Below, in pieces: positions 7,203 through 15,046 of a stretch of DNA of 34,294 nt. The notes under the pieces were generated by a model. That model was not told the origin of the DNA. It searched no databases and saw only the letters and a program-made list of their open reading frames with translations. Origin of the DNA: an uncultured Bacteroidaceae bacterium (GTDB lineage: Bacteria; Bacteroidota; Bacteroidia; Bacteroidales; Bacteroidaceae). The first letter of the stretch is position 1; each line of letters begins with the position of its first letter. The stretch lies in NCBI GenBank assembly GCA_944320785.1, contig CALUIR010000028.1:1-34294 (forward strand), in the 5' to 3' direction. Made by a program: the position numbers and the translations under genes.

Positions 7203-8300
7203 ATGGAAGATAATAGGAAAATCAAAGTAGGCATTGCACATGGTGAAATCAATGGCATCGGTTATGAAGTGATTTTGAAGACTTTTTCAGAACCATTGAT
7301 GTTGGACTTGTGTACACCTATTATATATGGTTCGCCCAAGATTGCGGCTTATTACCGCAAGGCGTTGGAATTGCCTGCCAATTTTGGGATCGTGGCTTCT
7401 GCTTCGGAAGCATCACACAATAGGCTGAACATAGTGAATTGCGTGGAGGACGAGGTGAAGGTAGAATGCTCGAAGCCGACGCAGAAGACAGGCATGGCGG
7501 CTTTGCAGGCATTGGAGACGGCAGTGGCTGAGTATGAAGCAGGATTACTGGATGTGCTTGTGGCGGCGCCGATGAGCATGAACCTTTTGCAATCGGATGA
7601 GTTCCATTTCCGCGCACATTCAGAGTATGTGGAAGAAAGGCTTTCCCGCAAAGGGGATGCCTTGACGATCTTGTTGGGCGGAGGCCTTCGGATTGCCTTG
7701 GCTACCGAACACATCCCGTTGCGCGAGGTAGCTTCGTCTCTGAGCATTGATTTATTGAAAAGCAAGCTGTTGGCTTTCCAGAAGTCATTGCAATATGATT
7801 TTGGCATCAATGCGCCGCGCATTGCAGTCCTGTCATTGAATCCGCATGCCGGTGAGGGCGGCCTGATGGGAAAGGAGGAAGAAGAAATCATCTGCCCGGC
7901 TATCCGGCAAATGATGAATGAAGGCATGCAGTGTTTCGGCCCTTATCCGGCAGACGGCTTGATAGGTTCCGGAAATTACGCCCTTTTTGACGGCATATTG
8001 GCCTTGTACCATGACCAAGGTTTCCTTCCTCTCAAGGCTTTGTCAGAAAGTGGCGTGGTATATACGGCCGGATTGCCAGTGGTGCTGACATCGCCGGCGC
8101 ATGGCATCGCTTGCGATATTGTAGGGCAAGGGGTTGCCCGGGAGGATTCTTTCCGCCAAGCGGTGTATGATGCCATTGATGTGTACCGCAGCCGTATCCG
8201 CGAGAAACAGATTCGTGTGAACCCGCTTCAAAAACAATATTACGAGAAGAAGGATGATAGTGACAAACTGAAGCTGGACACGGTGGACGATGACGTATAA
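7203..8300 (+). CDS. pdxA: 4-hydroxythreonine-4-phosphate dehydrogenase PdxA
   Basis: 365 residues. NAD-dependent oxidation and decarboxylation of 4-phosphohydroxy-L-threonine in the DXP-dependent route to pyridoxal phosphate. The three metal-binding histidine sites of PdxA are present: FRAHSEY, LNPHAGE and YHDQGFLPLK. The N-terminus (KVGIAHGEINGIGYEVILKTF) corresponds to the family's GDPAGIG-type loop, with Glu-Ile-Asn replacing Asp-Pro-Ala. The C-terminus extends about 25 residues past the family core with a charged tail. Followed after 17 bp by the nucleotidyltransferase of the inositol cluster, so the genes are probably co-transcribed. Confidence 0.93.
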   Translation: MEDNRKIKVGIAHGEINGIGYEVILKTFSEPLMLDLCTPIIYGSPKIAAYYRKALELPANFGIVASASEASHNRLNIVNCVEDEVKVECSKPTQKTGMAALQALETAVAEYEAGLLDVLVAAPMSMNLLQSDEFHFRAHSEYVEERLSRKGDALTILLGGGLRIALATEHIPLREVASSLSIDLLKSKLLAFQKSLQYDFGINAPRIAVLSLNPHAGEGGLMGKEEEEIICPAIRQMMNEGMQCFGPYPADGLIGSGNYALFDGILALYHDQGFLPLKALSESGVVYTAGLPVVLTSPAHGIACDIVGQGVAREDSFRQAVYDAIDVYRSRIREKQIRVNPLQKQYYEKKDDSDKLKLDTVDDDV

Positions 8301-8317
8301 AGGGTAATTTTCTTCAA

Positions 8318-9028
8318 ATGAAATATGCGATTATAGCTGCCGGAGAAGGTTCCCGGTTGTTGAAAGAAGGTGCTTCCCGTCCTAAGCCTTTGACTCTTGT
8401 GAATGGCGTGGCGATGATTGAGCGCCTGATACGGGTCTTTATAGGCAATGGCGCATCCTCCATTGTTGTCGTCATAAACCAAGCGAGCAGTGAGGTGGAC
8501 GCTTTTTTGCGCTCTTTGCAGCGGGAGGGTTTGCCTTTGGAGATTGTCGTGAAAACGACGCCTAGTTCCATGCATAGCTTCTATGCGTTGTCTCCTTTGT
8601 TGGAAGGGGATGATTTTTGCCTGACGACCGTGGATACGATATTCAAGGAAGATGAATTTTCTGCCTATGTCAAGGCGTTCCGGTCTTCGCAGGCAGACGG
8701 GTACATGGCTGTCACGGATTATGTGGATGATGAACGCCCGCTGTATGTTGCTACGGATGAGAATCTGCATATCAAGGGTTTCCATGACGAGGTGGACGGG
8801 AATTGCAAGTTTGTTTCGGGGGGCGTTTATTGTTTGCGCCCTTCTTCGTTGGAGGTGTTGGCCGGATGCGTGGCGGAAGGCATGTCGCGTATGCGGAATT
8901 TCCAAAGGGAATTGGTGCGGCAAGGCGCAGACCTTGTGGCCTATCCTTTTACGAAGATATTGGATGTGGACCATGTGGCTGACATTGTGAAAGCAGAGCG
9001 TTACCTGGCCGGAAAAAACATATTGTGA
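8318..9028 (+). CDS. Sugar-nucleotidyltransferase-like protein of the inositol-lipid cluster
   Basis: 236 residues, a single NTP_transferase (GT-A-like) domain. The nucleotide-binding signature AAGEGSRL (residues 7-14) is followed by RPKPL with the substrate-loop Lys23, and a metal-site Asp lies in LTTVDTIF. Such enzymes join an NTP to a phosphorylated sugar or alcohol and release pyrophosphate. It lies between pdxA and four genes for inositol-lipid synthesis and overlaps the next gene by one base (TGATG). Candidate substrates are inositol-phosphate or another head group. The related bifunctional IPCT/DIPPS enzymes of thermophiles use exactly this domain to make CDP-inositol, but nothing in this sequence proves the substrate. 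Confidence 0.8.
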   Translation: MKYAIIAAGEGSRLLKEGASRPKPLTLVNGVAMIERLIRVFIGNGASSIVVVINQASSEVDAFLRSLQREGLPLEIVVKTTPSSMHSFYALSPLLEGDDFCLTTVDTIFKEDEFSAYVKAFRSSQADGYMAVTDYVDDERPLYVATDENLHIKGFHDEVDGNCKFVSGGVYCLRPSSLEVLAGCVAEGMSRMRNFQRELVRQGADLVAYPFTKILDVDHVADIVKAERYLAGKNIL

Positions 9029-9891
9029 TGAAGATTCCCATGCTTGGTGTCAGCAGAGGCGGACGTTATTCCCCGAACCATGTGGATAATGATGCCGCCA
9101 TATTTGAGGCGGTTTGCCGGGAGTTGCAGTGTTTGGGTGGCGACGTGCTTGCATGCGCGGAAGATGAATTTGCCGGTTCTTGCTTTTCGGGCAAAACGGT
9201 GTTCGGCATGCCCCGGAGCCGGGAAGCTGTTTCCCGCCTCGAAGCGTTGGAACGTCAGGGATCGTTGGCTGTGAATTCCGCTTCCGGGATACGGAATTGC
9301 CGACGTGAGCGATTGACGCAACTTTTCGTGTCCCATAAAGTTCCTTGCCCGGCGAGTGAAATCCTTGTAATGCGTGAAGGGGGCTTCGTTATGCCATCTT
9401 TGGATTTTCCATATTGGGTAAAGCGGGGCGATTCGCATGCCATGGTGAAAGAAGACGTGTGTTTTGTGGCATGCCGGGAAGATGCAGAAGCGGTGCTTTC
9501 TGATTTTGCCACCCGAGGCATCTGTTCTGCGGTTGTCAATGCGCATTTGCCGGGAGATTTGGTGAAATTCTACGGAGTGGCCGGTACTGGTTTCTTTTAT
9601 TGGTTTTATCCTTCTTCCTGTTCGCACAGCAAGTTCGGGTTGGAAGCCATCAACGGGGAAGCGGAAGGCATTCCTTTTGATGCATTGGATTTGCAGAAAA
9701 CCTGTGACCGTGCGGCTGCTGTTCTGGGCTTGGTTGTTTATGGCGGGGATTGCATTGTCGGGAAGGATGGGCAAATCCGGATTATTGATTTTAATGACTG
9801 GCCGAGTTTTGCCCCTTGCCGGGATGCGGCGGCGCGTAGCATAGCCGGTTATATTTACGGGCAAGCATTAAAGAAGTGGCAAGATGGATAA
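9028..9891 (+). CDS. ATP-grasp family ligase of the inositol-lipid cluster
   Basis: 287 residues. Start chosen at the ATG overlapping the previous stop (TGATG, 9026-9030); a GTG at 9025 is possible. The ATP-grasp fold is indicated by the central lysine and glycine-rich region (WVKRGDSHAMVKED), the acidic loop VVNAHLPGDLVKFYGV, and the C-terminal Mg-binding strand IIDFNDWPSF with its Asp-x-Asn pair. The N-terminal part has the usual RNCRRERLTQLF helix before the first lysine. ATP-grasp enzymes form amide or similar bonds via an acyl-phosphate. The substrate here is unknown. It overlaps the phosphatidyltransferase gene by 8 bp, so coordinated expression is very likely. Confidence 0.78.
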   Translation: MKIPMLGVSRGGRYSPNHVDNDAAIFEAVCRELQCLGGDVLACAEDEFAGSCFSGKTVFGMPRSREAVSRLEALERQGSLAVNSASGIRNCRRERLTQLFVSHKVPCPASEILVMREGGFVMPSLDFPYWVKRGDSHAMVKEDVCFVACREDAEAVLSDFATRGICSAVVNAHLPGDLVKFYGVAGTGFFYWFYPSSCSHSKFGLEAINGEAEGIPFDALDLQKTCDRAAAVLGLVVYGGDCIVGKDGQIRIIDFNDWPSFAPCRDAAARSIAGYIYGQALKKWQDG

Positions 9892-10840
9892 AGATTCTTT
9901 TCGCAAAGGAGTGGAAGCGTCCTTGAAGTCGCTGGATACGGAGGAGCCGATTGACATTTATTTCTATCGCCCTTTGGGCTACCGTTGCGCTCTGGGCTTT
10001 GCGCGTTGGGGCGTGCATCCCAATGTCGTCACGATTATCTCCATTGTCATTGGCGTGGCTTCCGGGGTGTTCTTCTATTTTGATGCATGGTGGTTGAATT
10101 TGGTCGGTATTCTTCTGCTGGTGTGGGCGAATGTGTACGACAGCACGGATGGGCAGTTGGCGCGGATGACCGGGAAGAAGACTTTATGGGGGCGTTTGCT
10201 GGATGGCTTTGCCGGCGACTTGTGGTTCTTCTCAATTTATTTCTTTATTTGCCTTCGTTTCACGATGTCGCATGATTGGGAAAGTGAGCGGTGGCAAATA
10301 TTGTCTGTTTGGCTGATGGCCGCTTTTGCGGGTTTCATTTGCCATAGCCGGCAATGTTCTTTGGCGGATTATTACCGTAATGTCCATTTGTATTTCCTGA
10401 AAGGAAAGGAGGGCAGTGAATTGGATACTTTCAAGCAACAGCGTGCCTTGTTCCATGCTACTCCTTGGAAGCATCATTTTTGGTGGAAGCTGTGGTTGTA
10501 CTTTTATGGCAACTATACACGCTTGCAGGAGTCGATGACACCTGAATTCCAGCGGCTTATGTCGCTCGTGAGAGAAAGATACGGTGATGACGTGCCGGAT
10601 TCTTTCCGGAATCGTTTCCGCGAATTGAGCAAACCCTTGATGGTGTATGCCAACATATTGACATTCAACACTCGTTCGATTGCGCTTTTCATATTGCTTT
10701 TGGCAGGAATGCCTTGGTGCTATTTCGTGTTTGAGATTACGGTGATGAACGTGCTGTTTTTCTACATGCGCTATCGTCATGAGAAATTTTCTTCCATGCT
10801 GTATGCCCAGTTGTCTAAAGAAGGGGAAGCAAATGGCTGA
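9884..10840 (+). CDS. CDP-alcohol phosphatidyltransferase, probable phosphatidylinositol-phosphate synthase
   Basis: 318 residues, long for the family (about 200), with several hydrophobic segments and a middle soluble insertion (about 175-235). The CDP-alcohol motif is clear: Asp86, Asp89-Gly90, Ala93-Arg94, Gly103, Asp107. The last Asp is Asp112, which leaves four residues after Asp107 instead of the canonical three. The expected reaction is CDP-diacylglycerol plus inositol-1-phosphate giving phosphatidylinositol phosphate at the inner membrane. The assignment rests on its position two genes before myo-inositol-1-phosphate synthase and one before the HAD phosphatase, the arrangement described for Bacteroides inositol-lipid synthesis. 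Ceramide-based acceptors are an alternative. Confidence 0.85.
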   Translation: MDKDSFRKGVEASLKSLDTEEPIDIYFYRPLGYRCALGFARWGVHPNVVTIISIVIGVASGVFFYFDAWWLNLVGILLLVWANVYDSTDGQLARMTGKKTLWGRLLDGFAGDLWFFSIYFFICLRFTMSHDWESERWQILSVWLMAAFAGFICHSRQCSLADYYRNVHLYFLKGKEGSELDTFKQQRALFHATPWKHHFWWKLWLYFYGNYTRLQESMTPEFQRLMSLVRERYGDDVPDSFRNRFRELSKPLMVYANILTFNTRSIALFILLLAGMPWCYFVFEITVMNVLFFYMRYRHEKFSSMLYAQLSKEGEANG

Positions 10841-10852
10841 TGTTTTTGGGAA

Positions 10853-11581
10853 ATGAGGGATGTTATGAATAAATTGCCAGACATACAAGGAATCATATTT
10901 GATTTTGGGGGAACCCTTGATACCAATGGATGCCATTGGTCGGAAGTGTTGTGGAACAAATACGTGGAGTGCCGTGTCCCGGTGGACAAGGAAACGTTCA
11001 AGGCGGCTTATGTGCATGGGGAAAGGGCTTTGTCTTCACAACCCCTCATCAAGAATAGTGACGGCCTTTATGAGGTGTTGCATGTGAAAGCGGGACTTCA
11101 AGTCGCTTACTTGTTGGCTCAAGGCTTCTTGGATGAGGCTGCTGCTGGAGGACTTCCGGAACGGATAGCACGTGCGGCTTACGCCTATGCGTGCGACATG
11201 CTCCAAAAGTCCCGCCTTGTGGTTGAAAAGTTGTATTCGCAACATAAATTAGTGCTTGTTTCAAACTTTTACGGGAATATTGAAACAATCCTTAGCGATT
11301 TTAGCTTACTTTGCTTTTTTGAAAGAGTCATAGAATCGGCTGTCGTCGGAATTAGGAAGCCAGACCCGGCTATTTATCAGCTAGGTGTGGAGGCATTGGC
11401 TTGCCCGTCCGGGAACATAGCCGTGGTCGGTGATTCGTTCAGGAAAGATATGATACCGGCCAAAGCATTAGGGTGCAAGGCCGTATGGCTGCGGGGCATC
11501 GGTTGGGACGAGGACACCGATGACTCGTTGCCGGATGTGATTATTTCCAGTATAGATCAATTGCCTGAAGTCATAATATAG
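10853..11581 (+). CDS. HAD-family phosphatase, probable phosphatidylinositol-phosphate phosphatase
   Basis: 242 residues. HAD motif I is FDFGGTLD with nucleophile Asp17; the second Asp of the usual DxD is Gly19. Motif II is LVLVSNFYG, motif III is VGIRKPDPAIY (Lys), and motif IV is VVGDSFRKDM. A helical cap (about 25-100) separates motifs I and II. Loss of the Asp+2 acid/base occurs in other HAD phosphatases with a DxGGT loop, but it may indicate unusual kinetics. By context it would dephosphorylate phosphatidylinositol phosphate to phosphatidylinositol. ATG at 10853 or 10865 could be the start. It sits 12 bp after the transferase and 44 bp before MIPS. Confidence 0.8.
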   Translation: MRDVMNKLPDIQGIIFDFGGTLDTNGCHWSEVLWNKYVECRVPVDKETFKAAYVHGERALSSQPLIKNSDGLYEVLHVKAGLQVAYLLAQGFLDEAAAGGLPERIARAAYAYACDMLQKSRLVVEKLYSQHKLVLVSNFYGNIETILSDFSLLCFFERVIESAVVGIRKPDPAIYQLGVEALACPSGNIAVVGDSFRKDMIPAKALGCKAVWLRGIGWDEDTDDSLPDVIISSIDQLPEVII

Positions 11582-11625
11582 AGATATGTATCAATAAGTG
11601 TTTTGTTCGAAAGATAGAAATAGAA

Positions 11626-12933
11626 ATGGAAAAAGTAAATGTTAAACCGGCAACCGGGAAACTGGGTGTGCTTTGCGTAGGGTTGGGAGCGGTTACTTCT
11701 ACCTTCATGACGGGAGTGCTGATGGTTCGAAAAGGACTTTCCAAGCCTGTCGGGTCGATGACGCAATACGACAAGATACGCGTGGGGCGTGGAAAGGACA
11801 AGCAATACAAGCATTACGGGGAGATTGTCCCGTTGGCTGGCTTGGACGATTTGGTATTTGGCGCATGGGACGTGTATCTGGTCAATGCATTTGAAGCGGC
11901 TGTCAATTGCGAAGTGCTGAAGGCGAAAGACATTCTTCCTGTGAAAGATGAACTGGAGAAGATAGTGGCCATGGAGGCCGCTTTCGACCATGACTATGCA
12001 AGCCGTCTGGACGGCACGAACGTGAAGGCATGCAAGAGCCGTTGGGAAATGGTGGAGCGGTTGCGGGAAGACATCCGCAACTTCAAGGAAACCAATGGGT
12101 GTGAACGGATTGTGGTGATTTGGGCGGCTTCTACCGAGATTTATGTCCCTGTAAACGAGAAAGTCCATGGCTCATTGGCGGCATTGGAGCAAGCGATGAA
12201 GGAGGATGACCGGAAGCATGTGGCTCCTTCCATGTGCTATGCATACGCTGCGTTGTCGGAAGGTGCGCCTTTTATTATGGGAGCGCCCAACACGACGGTG
12301 GATATCCCGGCTATGTGGGAATTGGCCGAGAAGGTGAAGCTGCCCATTGCGGGGAAAGACTTCAAAACGGGCCAGACATTGGTGAAATCAGGCTTTGCCC
12401 CGATTATCGGCACCCGTTGCTTGGGGCTTTCCGGCTGGTTCTCAACCAATATATTGGGAAACCGCGACGGGCTTGTGCTGGACGAACCAGCCAATTTCCA
12501 TACGAAAGAAGTCAGCAAGTTGTCAACATTGGAGTCTATCCTTGTGCCGGAGAACCAGCCGGATTTATATACAGGCTATTACCACAAAGTTCGCATCAAC
12601 TATTATCCTCCCCGCAATGATAACAAGGAAGGGTGGGACAATATCGATATTTTCGGTTGGATGGGCTATCCCATGCAAATCAAGATAGACTTCCTGTGCC
12701 GGGATTCGATATTGGCGGCGCCATTGGTGCTTGATTTGGTGTTGCTGAGCGATTTGGCGGCACGTGCCGGGCGTTATGGCATCCAGCGTTTCTTGAGTTT
12801 CTTCTTGAAGAGCCCGATGCATGACTATACGGAAGGCGAGGTGCCTGTCAACCATCTGTTCCAGCAATACGTCATGCTGAAAAATGCCATCCGGGAGATG
12901 GGAGGCTATGAGGCAGATGAAGAGATAGATTAA
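11626..12933 (+). CDS. myo-inositol-1-phosphate synthase (MIPS)
   Basis: 435 residues. Converts D-glucose-6-phosphate to 1D-myo-inositol-3-phosphate (equal to L-inositol-1-phosphate) using NAD as a recycled cofactor. An N-terminal Rossmann loop GVLCVGLGAVTST (about residues 14-26) and family blocks VIWAASTEIYVPV, GAPNTTVDIPAMWELA, IAGKDFKTGQT and STNILGNRDGLVL match the Ino1 family; GKDFKTGQT contains the conserved catalytic lysine region. The last gene of the run; a strong terminator follows 16 bp after the stop. It supplies the head group for the transferase upstream. Confidence 0.95.
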   Translation: MEKVNVKPATGKLGVLCVGLGAVTSTFMTGVLMVRKGLSKPVGSMTQYDKIRVGRGKDKQYKHYGEIVPLAGLDDLVFGAWDVYLVNAFEAAVNCEVLKAKDILPVKDELEKIVAMEAAFDHDYASRLDGTNVKACKSRWEMVERLREDIRNFKETNGCERIVVIWAASTEIYVPVNEKVHGSLAALEQAMKEDDRKHVAPSMCYAYAALSEGAPFIMGAPNTTVDIPAMWELAEKVKLPIAGKDFKTGQTLVKSGFAPIIGTRCLGLSGWFSTNILGNRDGLVLDEPANFHTKEVSKLSTLESILVPENQPDLYTGYYHKVRINYYPPRNDNKEGWDNIDIFGWMGYPMQIKIDFLCRDSILAAPLVLDLVLLSDLAARAGRYGIQRFLSFFLKSPMHDYTEGEVPVNHLFQQYVMLKNAIREMGGYEADEEID

Positions 12934-12949
12934 AGATGCTGTCGCAGGC

Positions 12950-12985
12950 AAACGGGGCGGGAAGATGCCTTCCCGCCCCGTTTTT
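12950..12985 (+). terminator. Strong intrinsic terminator of the rlmN-MIPS operon
   Basis: A perfect GC-rich stem, AAACGGGGCGGGAAG with its complement, closes on the loop ATGC (12965-12968). The right arm ends in TTTTT at 12981-12985. It starts 16 nt after the MIPS stop. Confidence 0.93.
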
Positions 12986-13027
12986 GCTGATGGGTAAAAG
13001 CCGTTGGGGCATTTGCCGGTTGGCGGC

Positions 13028-13043
13028 CGGGCATTTTTGCCCG
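13028..13043. other. Small hairpin CGGGCA-TTTT-TGCCCG
   Basis: A perfect 6-bp GC-rich stem with a TTTT loop, located between the operon terminator and the 22-bp repeat array. It may belong to the array's folding or be a separate element. Confidence 0.35.
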
Positions 13044-13057
13044 CATTTCCGTTCATG

Positions 13058-13189
13058 CTTCCCAAAGAGGTTGCCGGAACCTCCCAAAGGTTTTTGAAAA
13101 GCCTTCCAATGTTTGGGGCAAAACTTTCCAATGTTTTTGAAAATCTTCTAAGAACTTTTTCGGAAGGTTCGTAGAGGGTTTGCCGGAGG
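13058..13189. repeat. Degenerate tandem array, six units of about 22 bp
   Basis: Six consecutive imperfect units, at 13058-13079, 13080-13101, 13102-13123, 13124-13144, 13145-13167 and 13168-13189 (22, 22, 22, 21, 23 and 22 bp). The core of the better copies is CTTCCAAnGTTTTTGAAAA. Many units start with CTTCC-like and end in GGAA-like sequence, so adjacent units form inverted repeats across their junctions. No long conserved frame runs through it. It lies in the 375-bp gap between the terminator (12985) and the promoter of the sigma-54 activator gene (13260). Confidence 0.65.
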
Positions 13190-13259
13190 CATGGGATGTT
13201 CTTTTTGTACCCACCGTCCCCTTTGCCGCCGGAATAAAACGATTTGTTGATTCGGCATT

Positions 13260-13289
13260 TTTGTTTTCCATGTATTTGTTGTACTTTTG
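13260..13289 (+). promoter_or_regulatory. Promoter of the sigma-54 activator / lptE / secG operon
   Basis: TTTG (13260-13263), 18-nt spacer, TACTTTTG (13282-13289), 19 nt before the ATG at 13309. Both elements match the Bacteroidota housekeeping consensus; the spacer is one base shorter than usual. Confidence 0.6.
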
Positions 13290-13308
13290 TCAGGCTAAAC
13301 ATTTCATA

Positions 13309-14538
13309 ATGAATAACGCAGAAGTTCAACAAGTGAAGCAACGGTTCGGCATTATCGGCAATACGGAGGCATTGAACCGTGCGATAGACATTGCTATCCA
13401 AGTGGCTCCTACGGATTTGTCGGTGCTGATAACCGGCGAGAGCGGAGTCGGCAAGGAGAGTTTCCCGCAAATCATCCATCAATACAGCCGCCGCAAGCAC
13501 GGGCAATACATTGCGGTGAATTGCGGCGCGATTCCCGAAGGCACGATTGATTCTGAATTGTTCGGGCATGAGAAAGGGGCTTTTACCGGCGCGGTGAGCG
13601 ACCGGAAAGGGTATTTTGGCGAAGCCGACGGAGGAACGATTTTTTTGGATGAGGTGGGCGAATTGCCTTTGTCAACGCAAGCGCGTTTGCTGCGTGTCTT
13701 GGAATCGGGAGAATTCATCAAAGTCGGTTCATCGAAAGTGCTGAAGACAGACGTGCGGATCATTGCAGCCACGAATGTGAACCTTGCCGCCGCCATTGCG
13801 GACGGGCGTTTCCGGGAGGACTTGTTTTACCGTCTGAACACAGTGCCTATCAGAATCCTGCCATTGCGTGAAAGGGCGGACGACATCGTGTTGCTGTTCA
13901 GAAAATTTGCTTCTGATTTTGCAGAGAAGTATCGCATGCCTGCCATTCAGTTGACGGAAGATGCCAAGAAGTTGCTGACAGGCTATCCTTGGCCGGGGAA
14001 CGTCCGCCAGTTGAAAAACATTACCGAACAGATTTCCATTATAGAAACCAACCGGGAAATAACCTCTGAGATACTTCGGAATTATTTGCCGGAGCAGAAT
14101 GCACAGCGTTTGCCGGCTTTGTATGGAAGCAAGGCGGACAAGTCGTTCGGCAGCGAGCGGGAGATTCTTTACCAAGTCTTGTTCGACATGCGGCAAGATG
14201 TGACAGAGTTGAAGAAACTGGTGCATGGCATCATGGAGGAGCGGGGGATGAAGAACGATGCGCCATCGGTGACTTATTATCCCCGGCATGAAGGATTCGT
14301 GGAGTCCGATGCTGTGCCTACGACTATCAACATTCCGGCAAAACCGGACAAGGAGGCGGGCGAGACGCCTGATTCTGCCGAATACGTGGAAGAATCCTTG
14401 TCGCTGGACGAGGTGGAGAAGGAAATGATACGGAAAGCGTTGGAAAAGCATCATGGCAAGCGGAAGAATGCGGCTAAGGATTTGAACATATCAGAACGGA
14501 CGTTATATAGAAAAATCAAGGAATATGGGTTGGACTAA
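13309..14538 (+). CDS. Sigma-54-dependent transcriptional activator without a receiver domain
   Basis: 409 residues. The AAA+ sigma-54 interaction domain starts almost at the N-terminus (about 15-250): Walker A GESGVGKES, the GAFTGA loop that contacts sigma-54, Walker B FLDEVGELP, and the NVRQLKN sensor region. After a variable linker the C-terminus has a Fis-type helix-turn-helix (KNAAKDLNISERTLYRKIKEYG). No response-regulator receiver, GAF or PAS domain precedes the AAA+ module, so activity must be controlled otherwise, for example by a partner protein as for PspF. The ATG at 13309 follows the promoter at 13260-13289; the frame is open upstream but that stretch reads as non-coding repeat. 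It overlaps lptE by 14 bp. Confidence 0.92.
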   Translation: MNNAEVQQVKQRFGIIGNTEALNRAIDIAIQVAPTDLSVLITGESGVGKESFPQIIHQYSRRKHGQYIAVNCGAIPEGTIDSELFGHEKGAFTGAVSDRKGYFGEADGGTIFLDEVGELPLSTQARLLRVLESGEFIKVGSSKVLKTDVRIIAATNVNLAAAIADGRFREDLFYRLNTVPIRILPLRERADDIVLLFRKFASDFAEKYRMPAIQLTEDAKKLLTGYPWPGNVRQLKNITEQISIIETNREITSEILRNYLPEQNAQRLPALYGSKADKSFGSEREILYQVLFDMRQDVTELKKLVHGIMEERGMKNDAPSVTYYPRHEGFVESDAVPTTINIPAKPDKEAGETPDSAEYVEESLSLDEVEKEMIRKALEKHHGKRKNAAKDLNISERTLYRKIKEYGLD

Positions 14539-15046
14539 GAAATTACGTGCTGCTTTTGCTGTTTCGTTCCTGTTGCTGGTGGCGGTGTCATGCACCATCT
14601 CTTATAAATTCAACGGGGCATCCATTGATTATGACAAGGTGAAGACCATCACGGTGGAGACTTTCCCGATTAAGTCTGCTTATGTGTATGCGCCTTTGGG
14701 CACAGTGTTCAATGATGAGTTGCAGACCATTTACATGACGCAGACCCGGCTGAGCCTTGTTCCGAGGGGAGGGGATTTGGTCGTTTCGGGCGAGATTACC
14801 GGCTACGACCAGTTGAACCAATCGGTGAAGGCCGACGGCTTTTCTTCGGAAACGCAGCTGAAGGTGACGGTGAACGTGCGTTTCACGAACAACACCAACC
14901 ATGCGGAGGACTTTGAGCAGCAATTTTCCGCTTTCAGGAATTACGACTCCTCCATGCCGCTTAATACCGTGCAGGACGGGTTGATAGACGAGATTGTGGA
15001 CGAGATTGTGGACCAGATATTCAATGCGACCGTAGCGAACTGGTAG
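14525..15046 (+). CDS. lptE: LPS assembly lipoprotein LptE
   Basis: 173 residues. Lipoprotein signal with lipobox at about LLLVAVSC (Cys23), followed by ISYKFNGASIDYDKVKTITVETF, the typical opening of Bacteroidota LptE. LptE plugs the LptD barrel and delivers lipopolysaccharide to the outer leaflet of the outer membrane. The body has a mixed alpha/beta pattern (GEITGYDQLNQSVK; VNVRFTNNTNHAEDF) and a C-terminal amphipathic helix rich in DEIVDEIVDQIF. It overlaps the activator gene by 14 bp and its stop is directly followed by the next ATG, so the three genes are tightly coupled. LptD is not in this window. Confidence 0.88.
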   Translation: MGWTKKLRAAFAVSFLLLVAVSCTISYKFNGASIDYDKVKTITVETFPIKSAYVYAPLGTVFNDELQTIYMTQTRLSLVPRGGDLVVSGEITGYDQLNQSVKADGFSSETQLKVTVNVRFTNNTNHAEDFEQQFSAFRNYDSSMPLNTVQDGLIDEIVDEIVDQIFNATVANW

